In this document: one piece after another, positions 53,913 to 62,410 of the stretch | Numbering within the stretch: position 1 is the first letter of the stretch | How the letters are laid out: the number at the start of each line of letters is the position of its first letter | Assembly (NCBI RefSeq): GCF_013373065.1 | Contig: NZ_JABXIN010000001.1 | Coordinates: 62,001 to 126,000, forward strand | Source of the DNA: Algoriphagus sp. | GTDB taxonomy: Bacteria; Bacteroidota; Bacteroidia; Cytophagales; Cyclobacteriaceae | Reading direction: 5' to 3' | Length of the DNA: 64,000 nt | Made by a program: the position numbers and the translations under genes | Notes under the pieces: model-generated | Databases searched by the model: none | What the model was told of the DNA's origin: nothing | Seen by the model: only the letters and a program-made list of their open reading frames with translations

Positions 53913-54976
53913 TGCCCGGAAGCTTTGGCTTCTACGATGGGTTTGAATGGTCCAAATTTATGCTGCTCCTCAGAGAATCCATCACTGTAAGGACCAAAGG
54001 GATGATCCATAGGTTTCTTGGAGATATCTGGCCAATCCCCTGCCAAATCCTTACTTGGTCTTTCCAAGCTATTGACATAGGCAGCCACATCCCATGCGTC
54101 TTCATCTGAGATTAATGGATTTTCATAAGTAGCACCGAGAGGCATGTTTGCCCGTACATAGCCAGCAAATCTCGAAAGTCTATATAATCCTGCGCCGCTA
54201 TTGTAGCTATGAGGACCCCAAAGTGGCGGATAGGTATAACCACTTCCGTCAGGTTTTGCGATTCCCTGTCCATCAGCTTGATGACAACTTTGGCATTGGT
54301 TTTCATAAACCGTTTTCCCCCGAACGGGATCAGCAGCCCGATCCAGTAAAGGAAGCGCGTAGATACCAGCTCCTTTTGGTTTTTCTCCTTTGGGAACATC
54401 CTTACCCAGCCATTCCATGTAAGCGACCATCGCTATCATTTCTTTGGAGTTGCGCTCAAGCCCCTGTCCATTCAAGCTTCTTTCAAAACAATCATTTATA
54501 CGCTTGGGAATATCTTCAGATTTGCCGGAACGTGCTCTGATTTTTGGATATGTAGCCGCAACTGCGCCATAGTTATTTCCCAAAGGAGCGGTACCTGCAT
54601 TAAGGTGACAGTTTTGACAATTCAAGCCATTGGAAATTTTACGAACACTACCATTTGGACCCAAATAGGCTGCGGTGTTTGCAATCAATTCCCGGCCGTA
54701 TTTTATATCATCTGCATTCGGTTCATTTTCAACTGAAGCCCAATCCGGAGCCTTCCACATTCCAGCAGGATCTTCCAAGGCTTTAACCACTGGAGCCGGT
54801 GCTGAAACAGCCGCCAACATTTGAGATTCATCCGGTGAGGCTACATCCAAACGTACTCCAGAATAAGCTAAAAATAGAACCAGCCCAATTACACCTACTA
54901 AAGCGGTGATCAAAGCCAATAAACCAACCATTAGGCCGATTAATTGAATGAACGATTTATTACCTATTTGCTTCAT
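53909..54976 (-). CDS. tsdA: Dihaem c-type cytochrome, thiosulfate dehydrogenase (TsdA)-like
   Basis: 355 residues with an N-terminal TM anchor (about 12-38) instead of a cleavable signal. Haem 1 motif is C120-Q-N-C123-H, haem 2 is C228-Q-S-C231-H. The segment KRINDCFERSLNGQGL places Cys163 about 40 residues after the first haem, matching the unusual Cys axial ligand of TsdA. Met279 (ANMPLG) is a candidate ligand for haem 2. TsdA interconverts thiosulfate and tetrathionate. The promoter region holds a perfect TGTGA-N6-TCACA site. Confidence 0.82.
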   Translation of the reverse strand: MKQIGNKSFIQLIGLMVGLLALITALVGVIGLVLFLAYSGVRLDVASPDESQMLAAVSAPAPVVKALEDPAGMWKAPDWASVENEPNADDIKYGRELIANTAAYLGPNGSVRKISNGLNCQNCHLNAGTAPLGNNYGAVAATYPKIRARSGKSEDIPKRINDCFERSLNGQGLERNSKEMIAMVAYMEWLGKDVPKGEKPKGAGIYALPLLDRAADPVRGKTVYENQCQSCHQADGQGIAKPDGSGYTYPPLWGPHSYNSGAGLYRLSRFAGYVRANMPLGATYENPLISDEDAWDVAAYVNSLERPSKDLAGDWPDISKKPMDHPFGPYSDGFSEEQHKFGPFKPIVEAKASGQ

Positions 54977-54994
54977 TTTAATTTCAATCTACTG

Positions 54995-55002
54995 CAAATC
55001 TG
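54995..55002 (-). promoter_or_regulatory. Possible -7 box of the tsdA promoter
   Basis: CAGATTTG on the minus strand, one mismatch from TAnnTTTG and similar to the TAGATTTG of the peroxiredoxin promoter. It lies 19 bases before the start codon. Confidence 0.4.
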
Positions 55003-55024
55003 GCAAAAATCCACCCCTCCATGC

Positions 55025-55040
55025 TGTGACTTGCGTCACA
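55025..55040 (-). promoter_or_regulatory. Crp/Fnr-type operator upstream of tsdA
   Basis: TGTGA-N6-TCACA, identical to the E. coli CRP consensus half-sites, centred at 55032.5. This is 30.5 bp upstream of the -7-like box and 56 bp from the tsdA start codon. Confidence 0.65.
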
Positions 55041-55059
55041 AGAGGAATTTAATTAGGAA

Positions 55060-55782
55060 TCATTTTAACTTGAGCCGAGCTGTAAAAACAGTTCTCCCCT
55101 CGATCATTCCAACTATTTGTTGTTTTCCTTCTTGAAAAGATGAGAAAACTTCGACCTGATCTCCTAAAAAACATTCAGCCAAATAATTGATAGAAATGAA
55201 CGCTATATTCCTCCCTTGCAAAACAGCCCAATCTTCTATCCATCGGAGGTAGCTGGTGTTATTTACATGATTTTGAAGATCCAAGTCGGAGGGCTGAACT
55301 CTTACTTCATGGGATTTTTCGCCAAACTCCTTAATTCGGTGCTTTTCAGGAATCCATTCCGGTTTTTTATTCAACTGAAACAATTCTGGCGGCAAAACCG
55401 ATTCTGGCTTAGTAATTCGCTTGGTTTCGGCATCCAAAAGCAACCATGAACTCATTCCTTTAGCCAAAGGATTACCCACTGCATCTACCATCAAAAATTC
55501 CCGAAAAGCGAACAAGCCTTCCACCCCTCTTCCTGCTGTAAATACCCGAACCGCATCACCCCAAACCGGCATCCGAAGAACTTGAATTTCTAAGCGGGAT
55601 AAGACCCACATTCGGTTTTCCTTTTGCAAAACTCTTCCAAAATCACCCGAATCTGCATGACGCCAGGCCACCTCCTGAAAAAGATCAGCCAAATCCTTGA
55701 TTCGTAAGAATCCAGAAGGATTTACTTGAAAAGAACCAATCTCGAACTGTCGATCGAATTGAAAAGATTGAGGTGTACTCAT
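55060..55782 (-). CDS. Acyl-ACP thioesterase (hotdog fold)
   Basis: 240 residues, two tandem hotdog halves. N-terminal FEIGSFQVNPSGFLRIKDLADLFQEVAWRHA and central RVQPSDLDLQNHVNNTSYLRWIED (Asp/Asn-His catalytic region, N-x-H-V-N-N) are typical of FatA/FatB-like bacterial thioesterases. It releases free fatty acids from acyl carrier protein. Its start overlaps the stop of an MFS gene. Confidence 0.9.
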   Translation of the reverse strand: MSTPQSFQFDRQFEIGSFQVNPSGFLRIKDLADLFQEVAWRHADSGDFGRVLQKENRMWVLSRLEIQVLRMPVWGDAVRVFTAGRGVEGLFAFREFLMVDAVGNPLAKGMSSWLLLDAETKRITKPESVLPPELFQLNKKPEWIPEKHRIKEFGEKSHEVRVQPSDLDLQNHVNNTSYLRWIEDWAVLQGRNIAFISINYLAECFLGDQVEVFSSFQEGKQQIVGMIEGRTVFTARLKLK

Positions 55783-56942
55783 GACTGACTTGGGGTTTGA
55801 ATTTGAGAAAAAACCTTGCGCCGAATCGTAGCCAAAAGTGCTATTCCAAGTCCATTTACCGCAATCAATGCAAAAGATATTTTTAGACTAAATAAATCAG
55901 CTATAAATCCAATCAAGGGAGGACCGATCAAAAATCCAAAAAATGAAATGGTAGAAACCAATGCCAAGGCAACTCCCGGAGAATACAAGGTAGAGCGACC
56001 AGCTACGCTGTAAGAAACGGGAACAATCGAAGCCACCCCAAAGCCAACCATCAAAAAGCCAACAGTTGCCCAAATTATCGTCGGAGAAATAACCGAAATC
56101 ATTAGCCCTGAAAAAATAAGAATTCCACTACTTCGTATAACAGGGACTTTACCAAAACGCTGAATGAAACGATCTGAAATAAATCTCCCGGACGCCATGG
56201 TTCCCATAAAAGCCACATAACCTAAGGTAACCCATTCCACCGGGGCCTCCACTACTTTTTTGAAATACACCCCACTCCAATCGAACATACAGCCTTCCGT
56301 CATCATTCCTAAAAAGGAAATCAATCCCACGCGTAACAACAATTCATCGGGCCGTTTCAAAACTAACCCTCCGGCTTCTGAACGGGATTTTTCTTCAAAA
56401 ATATAGGACCTACTTGATAGGATAATAACTACTGAAATACCTGCTACAACCAGATAATGAAAAAATGGAATCCAGCCTAATCCAATCATAACAGCTCCAA
56501 TTCCAGCTCCAACAAAACCTGCCATACTCCACAGGCCATGAAAGGATGCCAGAATGCTTCGTCCATAATCGTCTTCAAAATCTAAGGCCTGAGTATTTAA
56601 GGCAATGTTCATGATGTTACCCAAAAGCCCAAACATCACTAAAACCAAAATAAGCATCCACAAAGTGGGACTTAAACCGATTAGCGGTAGGCTAAATGCA
56701 TAAAAAAAACTTCCCCACAAAATGACCTTTTTACTCCCATAATGATGAACTGACCAACCGGCTATAGGCAAACCTATCATAGAGCCTATCGGTAAGAAAA
56801 GCAAAATGGACCCTAGTTGCCCTTCCGATAAATCAAACTTAGCCTGAATATCAGGAATTCGAGCTGCCCAGCTGGCAAAACAAAGCCCTAGGAAAAAAAA
56901 CATGCTTCCGAGGGCAATCCGGCGTTTGATAAGGAAATTCAT
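55779..56942 (-). CDS. MFS transporter
   Basis: 387 residues, about 12 TM helices. A signature-like loop GSMIGLPIAGWSVHHYGSKKVILWG follows TM2. It resembles YbjJ-like/fucose-permease-like MFS members of unknown substrate. It overlaps the thioesterase gene by 4 bp (ATGA), and a TAATTTTG -7 box precedes it, so these two genes form an operon. Confidence 0.85.
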   Translation of the reverse strand: MNFLIKRRIALGSMFFFLGLCFASWAARIPDIQAKFDLSEGQLGSILLFLPIGSMIGLPIAGWSVHHYGSKKVILWGSFFYAFSLPLIGLSPTLWMLILVLVMFGLLGNIMNIALNTQALDFEDDYGRSILASFHGLWSMAGFVGAGIGAVMIGLGWIPFFHYLVVAGISVVIILSSRSYIFEEKSRSEAGGLVLKRPDELLLRVGLISFLGMMTEGCMFDWSGVYFKKVVEAPVEWVTLGYVAFMGTMASGRFISDRFIQRFGKVPVIRSSGILIFSGLMISVISPTIIWATVGFLMVGFGVASIVPVSYSVAGRSTLYSPGVALALVSTISFFGFLIGPPLIGFIADLFSLKISFALIAVNGLGIALLATIRRKVFSQIQTPSQS

Positions 56943-56968
56943 GGAATAGGTTTGAGCGAATAGGAATA

Positions 56969-56976
56969 CAAAATTA
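56969..56976 (-). promoter_or_regulatory. -7 box of the MFS-thioesterase operon
   Basis: TAATTTTG on the minus strand, 26 bases before the ATG. A TTG at 57001-56999 stands 22 bp upstream. Confidence 0.45.
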
Positions 56977-57059
56977 CAGAATTCCCCAGCTACTATACCA
57001 ACCTTTTTAAATTTGTGAAACTATTTGAAGGTAGCCCTGTTTTATCAGAAAATGCACCT

Positions 57060-57146
57060 ATGGAATTTATTATTGTAGGAGGAATCATCCTCACCATCAT
57101 TCTTTTAATTCGATTCATTATCGGCCGGGTTTTTCAAAAACCTTAA
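57060..57146 (+). CDS. Possible 28-residue single-TM miniprotein
   Basis: ATG at 57060 to TAA at 57146. It encodes a hydrophobic helix (FIIVGGIILTIILLIRFIIG) followed by a basic tail (RVFQKP), with good membrane-protein character. No promoter box or ribosome site is clear, so it may be chance. Confidence 0.35.
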   Translation: MEFIIVGGIILTIILLIRFIIGRVFQKP

Positions 57147-57156
57147 TTACCAACTT

Positions 57157-57699
57157 TTAATCCTTTCCTCCACTTCCTTTAAACTGGTCCTCTTTGTAAG
57201 CAAAAAGTACGTTGAAGGTGGTCAAGGAACCATAACAGCGGGTAATGTATTGCTGCAAATGTACTCGATCTTCATCATCAAGCTTAGGGTGATTATTGAT
57301 GTTTTGTTCCAAAACGCGCAGCTTTTCCCTCACCATTACAATTTTATGGAAAAAAGTTTCCATGGGAATTTCCTTGGACTGAAGAATGGAATCTCCAGGT
57401 TCTAAAGTCACAACTCCTCCTATCCATTTCCCGCCCAAAGGAACGATTGGAGCTCTTTCCGAAGTTTGAACTAGAGCCTCTCGAATCGCTTTTTCCACAT
57501 CCTTCACGGTCAGCATGGGAAAGTCCGGCTTTTTAGCTTCTTCAATTTCGAAGCCATCATAATCCCTAGCCAGGGTTTTAATTTCTTCTGTATTGTAAAA
57601 ATAGATTTTGTAACAACTCTCATCAGCAGAGAGGATCATTCCTACACCAAACTTGGGATGACGGAGTTTACTTCCAGGAGCTAATTCACTTGTAGACAT
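57157..57699 (-). CDS. Hypothetical protein with N-terminal Tudor/CarD-like beta domain
   Basis: 180 residues, no signal peptide. The N-terminal ~50 residues (GSKLRHPKFGVGMILSADESCYKIYF) resemble the small SH3/Tudor-like module found at the C-terminus of UvrD/PcrA helicases, which contacts RNA polymerase. The rest is helical and of unknown function. A cytoplasmic nucleic-acid or polymerase contact is conceivable but unproven. Confidence 0.72.
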   Translation of the reverse strand: MSTSELAPGSKLRHPKFGVGMILSADESCYKIYFYNTEEIKTLARDYDGFEIEEAKKPDFPMLTVKDVEKAIREALVQTSERAPIVPLGGKWIGGVVTLEPGDSILQSKEIPMETFFHKIVMVREKLRVLEQNINNHPKLDDEDRVHLQQYITRCYGSLTTFNVLFAYKEDQFKGSGGKD

Positions 57700-57814
57700 A
57701 AAAAACAGGATTTGGATTTAGATCTTCCTAAATTAGAAAGAAAATGGATTTTCGAATAAAAATCGCATGACCCGTAACTTTTAAATTATCCCCTCATTAT
57801 CCCCAAAAGGCAGC

Positions 57815-58402
57815 ATGATTTCTTCCAAGACAAAAAAGATAGTATTAAATGTCATCGCAGTATTTTTGGGATTTACATTTTTTGGAGCAGGGATGGCCAA
57901 ACTCTTTGCCGAACATCAATATTTCGGTTGGATTGGCCCTACATGGTTGATTGAACAATTGGAAGAATACCAATTGGGGTTTTATGGAAAATTCATTGCG
58001 TTCTCCCAAATCCTAATTGGCTACATGCTTTTCACTACCCGATACAAACTTCTCGGGAGCATAATGCTTGTTCCGATGATTTTGAATATTCTCATCATAA
58101 CGATTTCCTTGAATTGGAAAGGCACCCCTTTTGTCTTAGGATTTCTTCTCCTCTTAAACTTGCTTATTCTTTGGCATTATCGGGATTTTTTTCACCCTTT
58201 ACTTTCTGAAGGAAAAACCTCCTCTGAATTAAAATCTAGAACCAAAAAAACACTCAAAGGACATTTGGTTTGGGGCGTTGGTTTTGCATTACAGCTGGTT
58301 TCGATCGGCGTGTCTTATAGCAATCTTTCCCTTGCATTAGGAATTTCATTCGCTGGGTTAATCCTTTCTTTTTTAAGCTTCAAAATTGATAAAACCTCCT
58401 AA
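57815..58402 (+). CDS. DoxX-like membrane protein
   Basis: 195 residues. The first ~125 residues have four TM helices with DoxX-like features (FFGAGMAKLFAEHQYFGWIG). Two more hydrophobic helices follow a short linker (HLVWGVGFALQLVSIGVSY, LALGISFAGLILSFLSF), so the C-terminus is an extension. Function unknown. Confidence 0.75.
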   Translation: MISSKTKKIVLNVIAVFLGFTFFGAGMAKLFAEHQYFGWIGPTWLIEQLEEYQLGFYGKFIAFSQILIGYMLFTTRYKLLGSIMLVPMILNILIITISLNWKGTPFVLGFLLLLNLLILWHYRDFFHPLLSEGKTSSELKSRTKKTLKGHLVWGVGFALQLVSIGVSYSNLSLALGISFAGLILSFLSFKIDKTS

Positions 58403-58437
58403 TAATCCTTACCTTGATTTCTTCTATATTCTATGCT

Positions 58438-58869
58438 ATGAAAATTTTCCCCTATTTAAATTTTGACGGTCAAGCAGAGCAAGCTATTCTATTTTATCAA
58501 TCCATTCTAGGAGGAGAACTCGAAGGAGGTATCCAATATTTTAGTGAAATCCCGGGTATGGACATAGCCGAAGTCGATCAACAACGAGTCATGCATGTGA
58601 GCCTTCGTATCAATGATCAGGTCAAAATCATGGCATCTGATACACTAACTGACATGGGAAAACCTTTGACTATCGGAAATCAAAATTACCTTTCTATAGA
58701 TGCTGATAGTAAACAATCGGGGGAAGAGATTTTCAAGAAATTATCAGCAGGAGGAACGGTAGAAATGGAATTTCAAAAAACCTTTTGGGGAGCTTATTTT
58801 GGTAGCTTCCAAGATAAATTTGGGGTAAGTTGGATGATCAATTATGACCTCAAACCTGGCGAGGCCTGA
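58438..58869 (+). CDS. VOC family protein (PhnB-like)
   Basis: 143 residues from the ATG at 58438, which yields the family N-terminus MKIFPYLNFDGQAEQAILFYQSILGG. A TTG further upstream is less likely. Later blocks RVMHVSLRIND, TWGAYFGSFQDKFGVSWMINY-like (here KTFWGAYFGSFQDKFGV) match PhnB-type proteins. Function unknown. Confidence 0.85.
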   Translation: MKIFPYLNFDGQAEQAILFYQSILGGELEGGIQYFSEIPGMDIAEVDQQRVMHVSLRINDQVKIMASDTLTDMGKPLTIGNQNYLSIDADSKQSGEEIFKKLSAGGTVEMEFQKTFWGAYFGSFQDKFGVSWMINYDLKPGEA

Positions 58870-58939
58870 TCTAAGTCCAAGACATTCAAGAACCAATTTA
58901 AACGAAACTTGAAAAAGCCTCAAACTTTCAAAGAAAGTA

Positions 58940-58969
58940 TTGATTTGAGTAAATTTTGCCTTACCTTTG
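58940..58969 (+). promoter_or_regulatory. Promoter of the SRP RNA
   Basis: TTG at 58940-58942, a 19-bp spacer, then TACCTTTG at 58962-58969. The expected start site falls at the first bases of the SRP RNA, an almost ideal Bacteroidota -33/-7 promoter. Confidence 0.75.
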
Positions 58970-58973
58970 CCAC

Positions 58974-59058
58974 CCGGCGGCACGACCAGCTCCTGCTGAA
59001 TCCCCCAGGTCCGGAAGGAAGCAAGGGTAGGCGGTTGTAGCGGTGCGATGCCGCCTCT
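58974..59058 (+). ncRNA. ffs: Signal recognition particle RNA (small bacterial 4.5S type)
   Basis: The universally conserved SRP domain IV core is present around 59009-59030 (GGTCCGGAAGGAAGCAAGGG, including the GGAA tetraloop and AGCA side). The ends pair as GGCGGCA (58976-58982) with TGCCGCC (59049-59055), followed by a T run (59058-59064) that serves as terminator. It binds Ffh for co-translational membrane targeting. A strong promoter precedes it. Confidence 0.96.
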
Positions 59059-59111
59059 TTTTTTGACCTCTCTGAATTTTAAAATTCAATTCCTTATCCT
59101 GATTAAAGTTT

Positions 59112-59119
59112 TAACTTTG
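59112..59119 (+). promoter_or_regulatory. -7 box of the transaldolase-family gene
   Basis: TAACTTTG, an exact TAnnTTTG match, 47 bases before the ATG; no TTG at the expected -33 position. Confidence 0.45.
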
Positions 59120-59166
59120 CTTTAATGGAAATTTTCTCCATTGCTTTCAACCAAAACTAATTATTC

Positions 59167-59826
59167 ATGAAATTCTTTATTGACACCGCAAACCTTGCCG
59201 AAATTCAGGAAGCCTATGACTTAGGTGTATTGGACGGGGTAACCACCAACCCTTCTTTGATGGCTAAGGAAGGAATAAGTGGCGATGAACAAGTTATCGC
59301 CCATTACAAAGCAATCTGTGACATTGTAGATGATAAGGTAAGTGCCGAAGTGATTTCCACCGATTTCGAAGGAATGATTCGGGAGGGAAAAGAACTTGCC
59401 AAACTCGACGATAAAATCGTGGTGAAGATTCCTATGATTAAAGAAGGAGTAAAGGCAATCAAATACCTCCACAGCGAAGGGATCCGAACCAATTGTACGT
59501 TGATTTTCTCTGCAGGCCAGGCCCTATTGGCTGCAAAAGCAGGAGCTACCTATGTTTCCCCTTTCATTGGTCGATTAGATGATATTTCTTTCGATGGCCT
59601 CGAGTTAATCGAGCAAATCGTACATATCTATCGAACCTATGATTACACCACAGAAGTGTTGGCAGCAAGTATTCGACACACCATGCACCTCATCAAGTGT
59701 GCTGAAATTGGTGCAGATGTAGCCACCTGTCCCCTGAAAGTAATCACTGGATTACTGAACCACCCCTTGACTGACAAAGGTTTGGCACAGTTTCTGGCAG
59801 ACCACGCCAAAGCAGCCGGAAAGTAA
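59167..59826 (+). CDS. fsa: Fructose-6-phosphate aldolase / small transaldolase
   Basis: 219 residues, the short single-domain transaldolase/FSA type. N-terminus [36 protein letters not shown] is diagnostic. The Schiff-base Lys is in [10 protein letters not shown], with [30 protein letters not shown] following. It works in the pentose phosphate pathway or as an aldolase; sequence alone does not separate the two activities. Confidence 0.93.
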   Translation: MKFFIDTANLAEIQEAYDLGVLDGVTTNPSLMAKEGISGDEQVIAHYKAICDIVDDKVSAEVISTDFEGMIREGKELAKLDDKIVVKIPMIKEGVKAIKYLHSEGIRTNCTLIFSAGQALLAAKAGATYVSPFIGRLDDISFDGLELIEQIVHIYRTYDYTTEVLAASIRHTMHLIKCAEIGADVATCPLKVITGLLNHPLTDKGLAQFLADHAKAAGK

Positions 59827-59833
59827 ACAAAAC

Positions 59834-59864
59834 ATGGCTTTTCTTCATTACTAGAAAAGCCATA
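59834..59864 (+). terminator. Rho-independent terminator
   Basis: ATGGCTTTTCT pairs with AGAAAAGCCAT around CATTACT, followed by ATTTTC. Confidence 0.75.
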
Positions 59865-59878
59865 TTTTCTCTACGTAC

Positions 59879-60082
59879 ATGTATATCATCAAAGTAAAAG
59901 GAAAAGCAAAAATTCCTGACTACATCCAAATTCGGGATGAAAATTTTGTCCTCGTTGCATACTTTCGAGCAGATCGTCCCATGAAAAATCCAGAGAAATT
60001 TGGACTGGAGGGCAAAGAAGAAGAACTTCAGGAATTAATCGAAAAACTACCTTTCGGTAAGTTGCAAAAACTGGAATTATAA
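59879..60082 (+). CDS. Small conserved-looking cytoplasmic protein
   Basis: 67 residues, charged, predicted beta-beta-alpha (MYIIKVKGKAKIPDYIQIRDENFVLVAYFRADRP ... EEELQELIEKL). No signal or TM. Its stop is directly followed by the ATG of the FtsE-like ATPase, so the two are co-translated. Family not recognised. Confidence 0.75.
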   Translation: MYIIKVKGKAKIPDYIQIRDENFVLVAYFRADRPMKNPEKFGLEGKEEELQELIEKLPFGKLQKLEL

Positions 60083-60793
60083 ATGGATTTCAAAACAGAA
60101 CCGGTCCTCAAGGTTGATCATGTCACCGTTTTTCAAGGAGTAGATCCTATTCTTTCGGATGTTTCTTTTTCAATCGAACAGCATGAATTTGTTTTCATGA
60201 TTGGAAAAACCGGAAGTGGAAAAAGTTCTCTTCTGAAAACCCTATACGCCGATCTTCCTTTAAAAGCTGGAGATGTAGAGATTTCAGGTTTTCACCTAAA
60301 ATCCATTAAAACCAAAGAGATTCCTTTTTTACGTAGAAAGCTGGGGATCATTTTTCAGGATTTCCAACTATTCAATGATCGCACAGTCGCTGAGAATTTA
60401 GCCTTTGTCATGAAAGCAACGGGTTGGAAAGACAAGGTGAAAATTAAAGAACGAATGGCCGAGGTCTTACTTCAGGTTGGCCTTCATAATTCTTCCAGTA
60501 AAATGCCTCATCAGCTGAGTGGCGGAGAACAACAGCGGGTAGTTATTGCCCGCGCATTGCTTAACGAACCCTCAATCCTGCTAGCTGACGAACCTACCGG
60601 GAATTTGGATCCGGATGTAGCCGATGGCATTTTCAAATTATTTCAGGAAATCAACAAAAAAGGGACAGCCATCTTAATGGCTACGCATAATCACGAATTG
60701 CTTCGAAAATACCCCTACCGAGTACTCAAATGTGAAAATGGAAAACTGTTGGATAGTCAAACACATGACGTTTCCTTTGGTTCTTCGTGGTAA
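60083..60793 (+). CDS. ftsE: FtsE-like ABC transporter ATP-binding protein
   Basis: 236 residues. Walker [11 protein letters not shown]-loop [18 protein letters not shown], signature LSGGEQQRV, Walker [14 protein letters not shown]-loop MATHN. Closest in style to FtsE/LolD ATPases. In FtsEX it powers peptidoglycan hydrolase control at division. No FtsX gene is adjacent, so the partner is elsewhere and the assignment could be another MacB/LolD-type ATPase. Confidence 0.8.
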   Translation: MDFKTEPVLKVDHVTVFQGVDPILSDVSFSIEQHEFVFMIGKTGSGKSSLLKTLYADLPLKAGDVEISGFHLKSIKTKEIPFLRRKLGIIFQDFQLFNDRTVAENLAFVMKATGWKDKVKIKERMAEVLLQVGLHNSSSKMPHQLSGGEQQRVVIARALLNEPSILLADEPTGNLDPDVADGIFKLFQEINKKGTAILMATHNHELLRKYPYRVLKCENGKLLDSQTHDVSFGSSW

Positions 60794-60856
60794 AACCTAC
60801 TTGACACAACAGCCTTCTCAATTTTGCGTTTGATAAGGAATGAAAAACACCCGTTT

Positions 60857-62236
60857 ATGAGAATATTCAAAGGACTTCCGCTTTTCCTAGTCTTTGCCCT
60901 GCTTGGACTATTTTCCTGTAACAATCAAGATCCCGAACCACCTGTTGATCCGGGTTCCAATGCTGCGGTAAACCAATGGATATATGAAATCATGGAGCAG
61001 GTTTACTATTGGTTAGAGGATATGGGGAATCCTATTGCTGAAACTTCTAATCCTGAAGATTTCTTTGAAGCACTGCTAAACCGTCCAACCGACCGTTTTT
61101 CGGTAATTTACCCAGACTACCAAGAATTGATCAATTCCCTCAATGGGATTACCCTAGAGGCAGGCTATGAATTCATACTTTATACGGATAGCCAAAATTC
61201 TAATTTAGTTGTTGCCGAAATCACCTATATCAAGAAAAATAGCCCTGCCGAATCTGCTGGTCTTTTACGCGGAGATGTCATCCAAGCTATCAATGGAGAA
61301 GCAATGACAATTGATAACTATCGGGAGGTTTTAGAAGGCATATCTGCTACTCATTTTATCAGCTATTTGAGATTTAATGAGGGAACAAACCAATATGAAG
61401 ATCAAGGCAATTTGGAATTAAATGTGGTACAGTTAGCCGAAAATCCTAATTTCCTAGACACCATCTACACGATCAACAATGAAAAGATCGGCTATGTCGT
61501 TTATCACTTCTTCGCTCCAGGACCAGGAAATGGAAGTACCGCCTATGATAATGAGATGGATGGCATTTTCGCCAAATTCAAATCAGAAGGGATTAGTCAT
61601 TTGATCGTTGATTTCAGGTATAACGGGGGAGGATTTGTTTCCTCCGCAGTCAACTTGGCAAGTTTAATCGCACCAAGCGTGGATCAAAATGATATTTTTT
61701 CAAAAACGAAATACAATAGTTTCTTGAGTCAATTTGATGACTTCCAAAATGTACAAACTCCATTCAGAACCAAATCTGAAAATCTGGGGAATATTTTGGA
61801 CGGGAACCGAATCTACATTTTGACCTCAAGAAGAACAGCTTCTGCATCAGAATTGATTATCAATGGTTTGAAGCCCTACATGGATGTCTTCTTGATTGGG
61901 GATGTGACAACGGGGAAAAACGTAGGATCCATACCCTTTGAGGATGAGGATAATCCGCAGAACCCTTATGGTATTTTGCCTATCGTTACCCAAAGTTTCA
62001 ACAGCTTGGATGAGTCCGACTACACGACCGGTTTTACACCGAATATTTCTGCTAGAGAAGTAACGGAACGCTTGCGCCCTTTTGGAGATATCAATGAACA
62101 GCTTTTACGAACCGCCATCTCCCAAATCACCGGCGAAGCTCCATCGGGACGTTTTCAAAAGCTAGACCGAACAGATCTAGGAAGTACCTTAGATCATAAA
62201 GTCCGCACAGGGCGAATGATTGAATCGATGAATTAA
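60857..62236 (+). CDS. S41 family (C-terminal processing) peptidase lipoprotein
   Basis: 459 residues from the ATG at 60857, which gives a lipobox (GLFSC). A TTG upstream would only add a non-signal extension. Helical region, PDZ domain (SPAESAGLLRGDVIQAINGEAM) and the S41 catalytic core: DFRYNGGG, the nucleophile area SRRTASASELIINGL, and the Lys in TTGKNVGS. Cuts periplasmic or surface proteins. Terminator follows. Confidence 0.9.
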   Translation: MRIFKGLPLFLVFALLGLFSCNNQDPEPPVDPGSNAAVNQWIYEIMEQVYYWLEDMGNPIAETSNPEDFFEALLNRPTDRFSVIYPDYQELINSLNGITLEAGYEFILYTDSQNSNLVVAEITYIKKNSPAESAGLLRGDVIQAINGEAMTIDNYREVLEGISATHFISYLRFNEGTNQYEDQGNLELNVVQLAENPNFLDTIYTINNEKIGYVVYHFFAPGPGNGSTAYDNEMDGIFAKFKSEGISHLIVDFRYNGGGFVSSAVNLASLIAPSVDQNDIFSKTKYNSFLSQFDDFQNVQTPFRTKSENLGNILDGNRIYILTSRRTASASELIINGLKPYMDVFLIGDVTTGKNVGSIPFEDEDNPQNPYGILPIVTQSFNSLDESDYTTGFTPNISAREVTERLRPFGDINEQLLRTAISQITGEAPSGRFQKLDRTDLGSTLDHKVRTGRMIESMN

Positions 62237-62249
62237 AACATTATTAAGA

Positions 62250-62276
62250 GCTCCAAACAAGGGGCTCTTTTTTTTT
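62250..62276 (+). terminator. Terminator after the S41 peptidase
   Basis: AGAGCTCC pairs with GGGGCTCT (one G-U) around AAACAA, followed by eight or more T residues. Confidence 0.82.
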
Positions 62277-62410
62277 GGTTTTGAAAAATTTTTAAGCACT
62301 ACTTTTTAAAAACATTTGGAATATTTTGACAATCGGATAATTTAAGGTTTGAAATTCTACCCTAGTGGGAAAAATTTTAAAATTATTTTAACCAACCAAC
62401 CTTTTACAAA

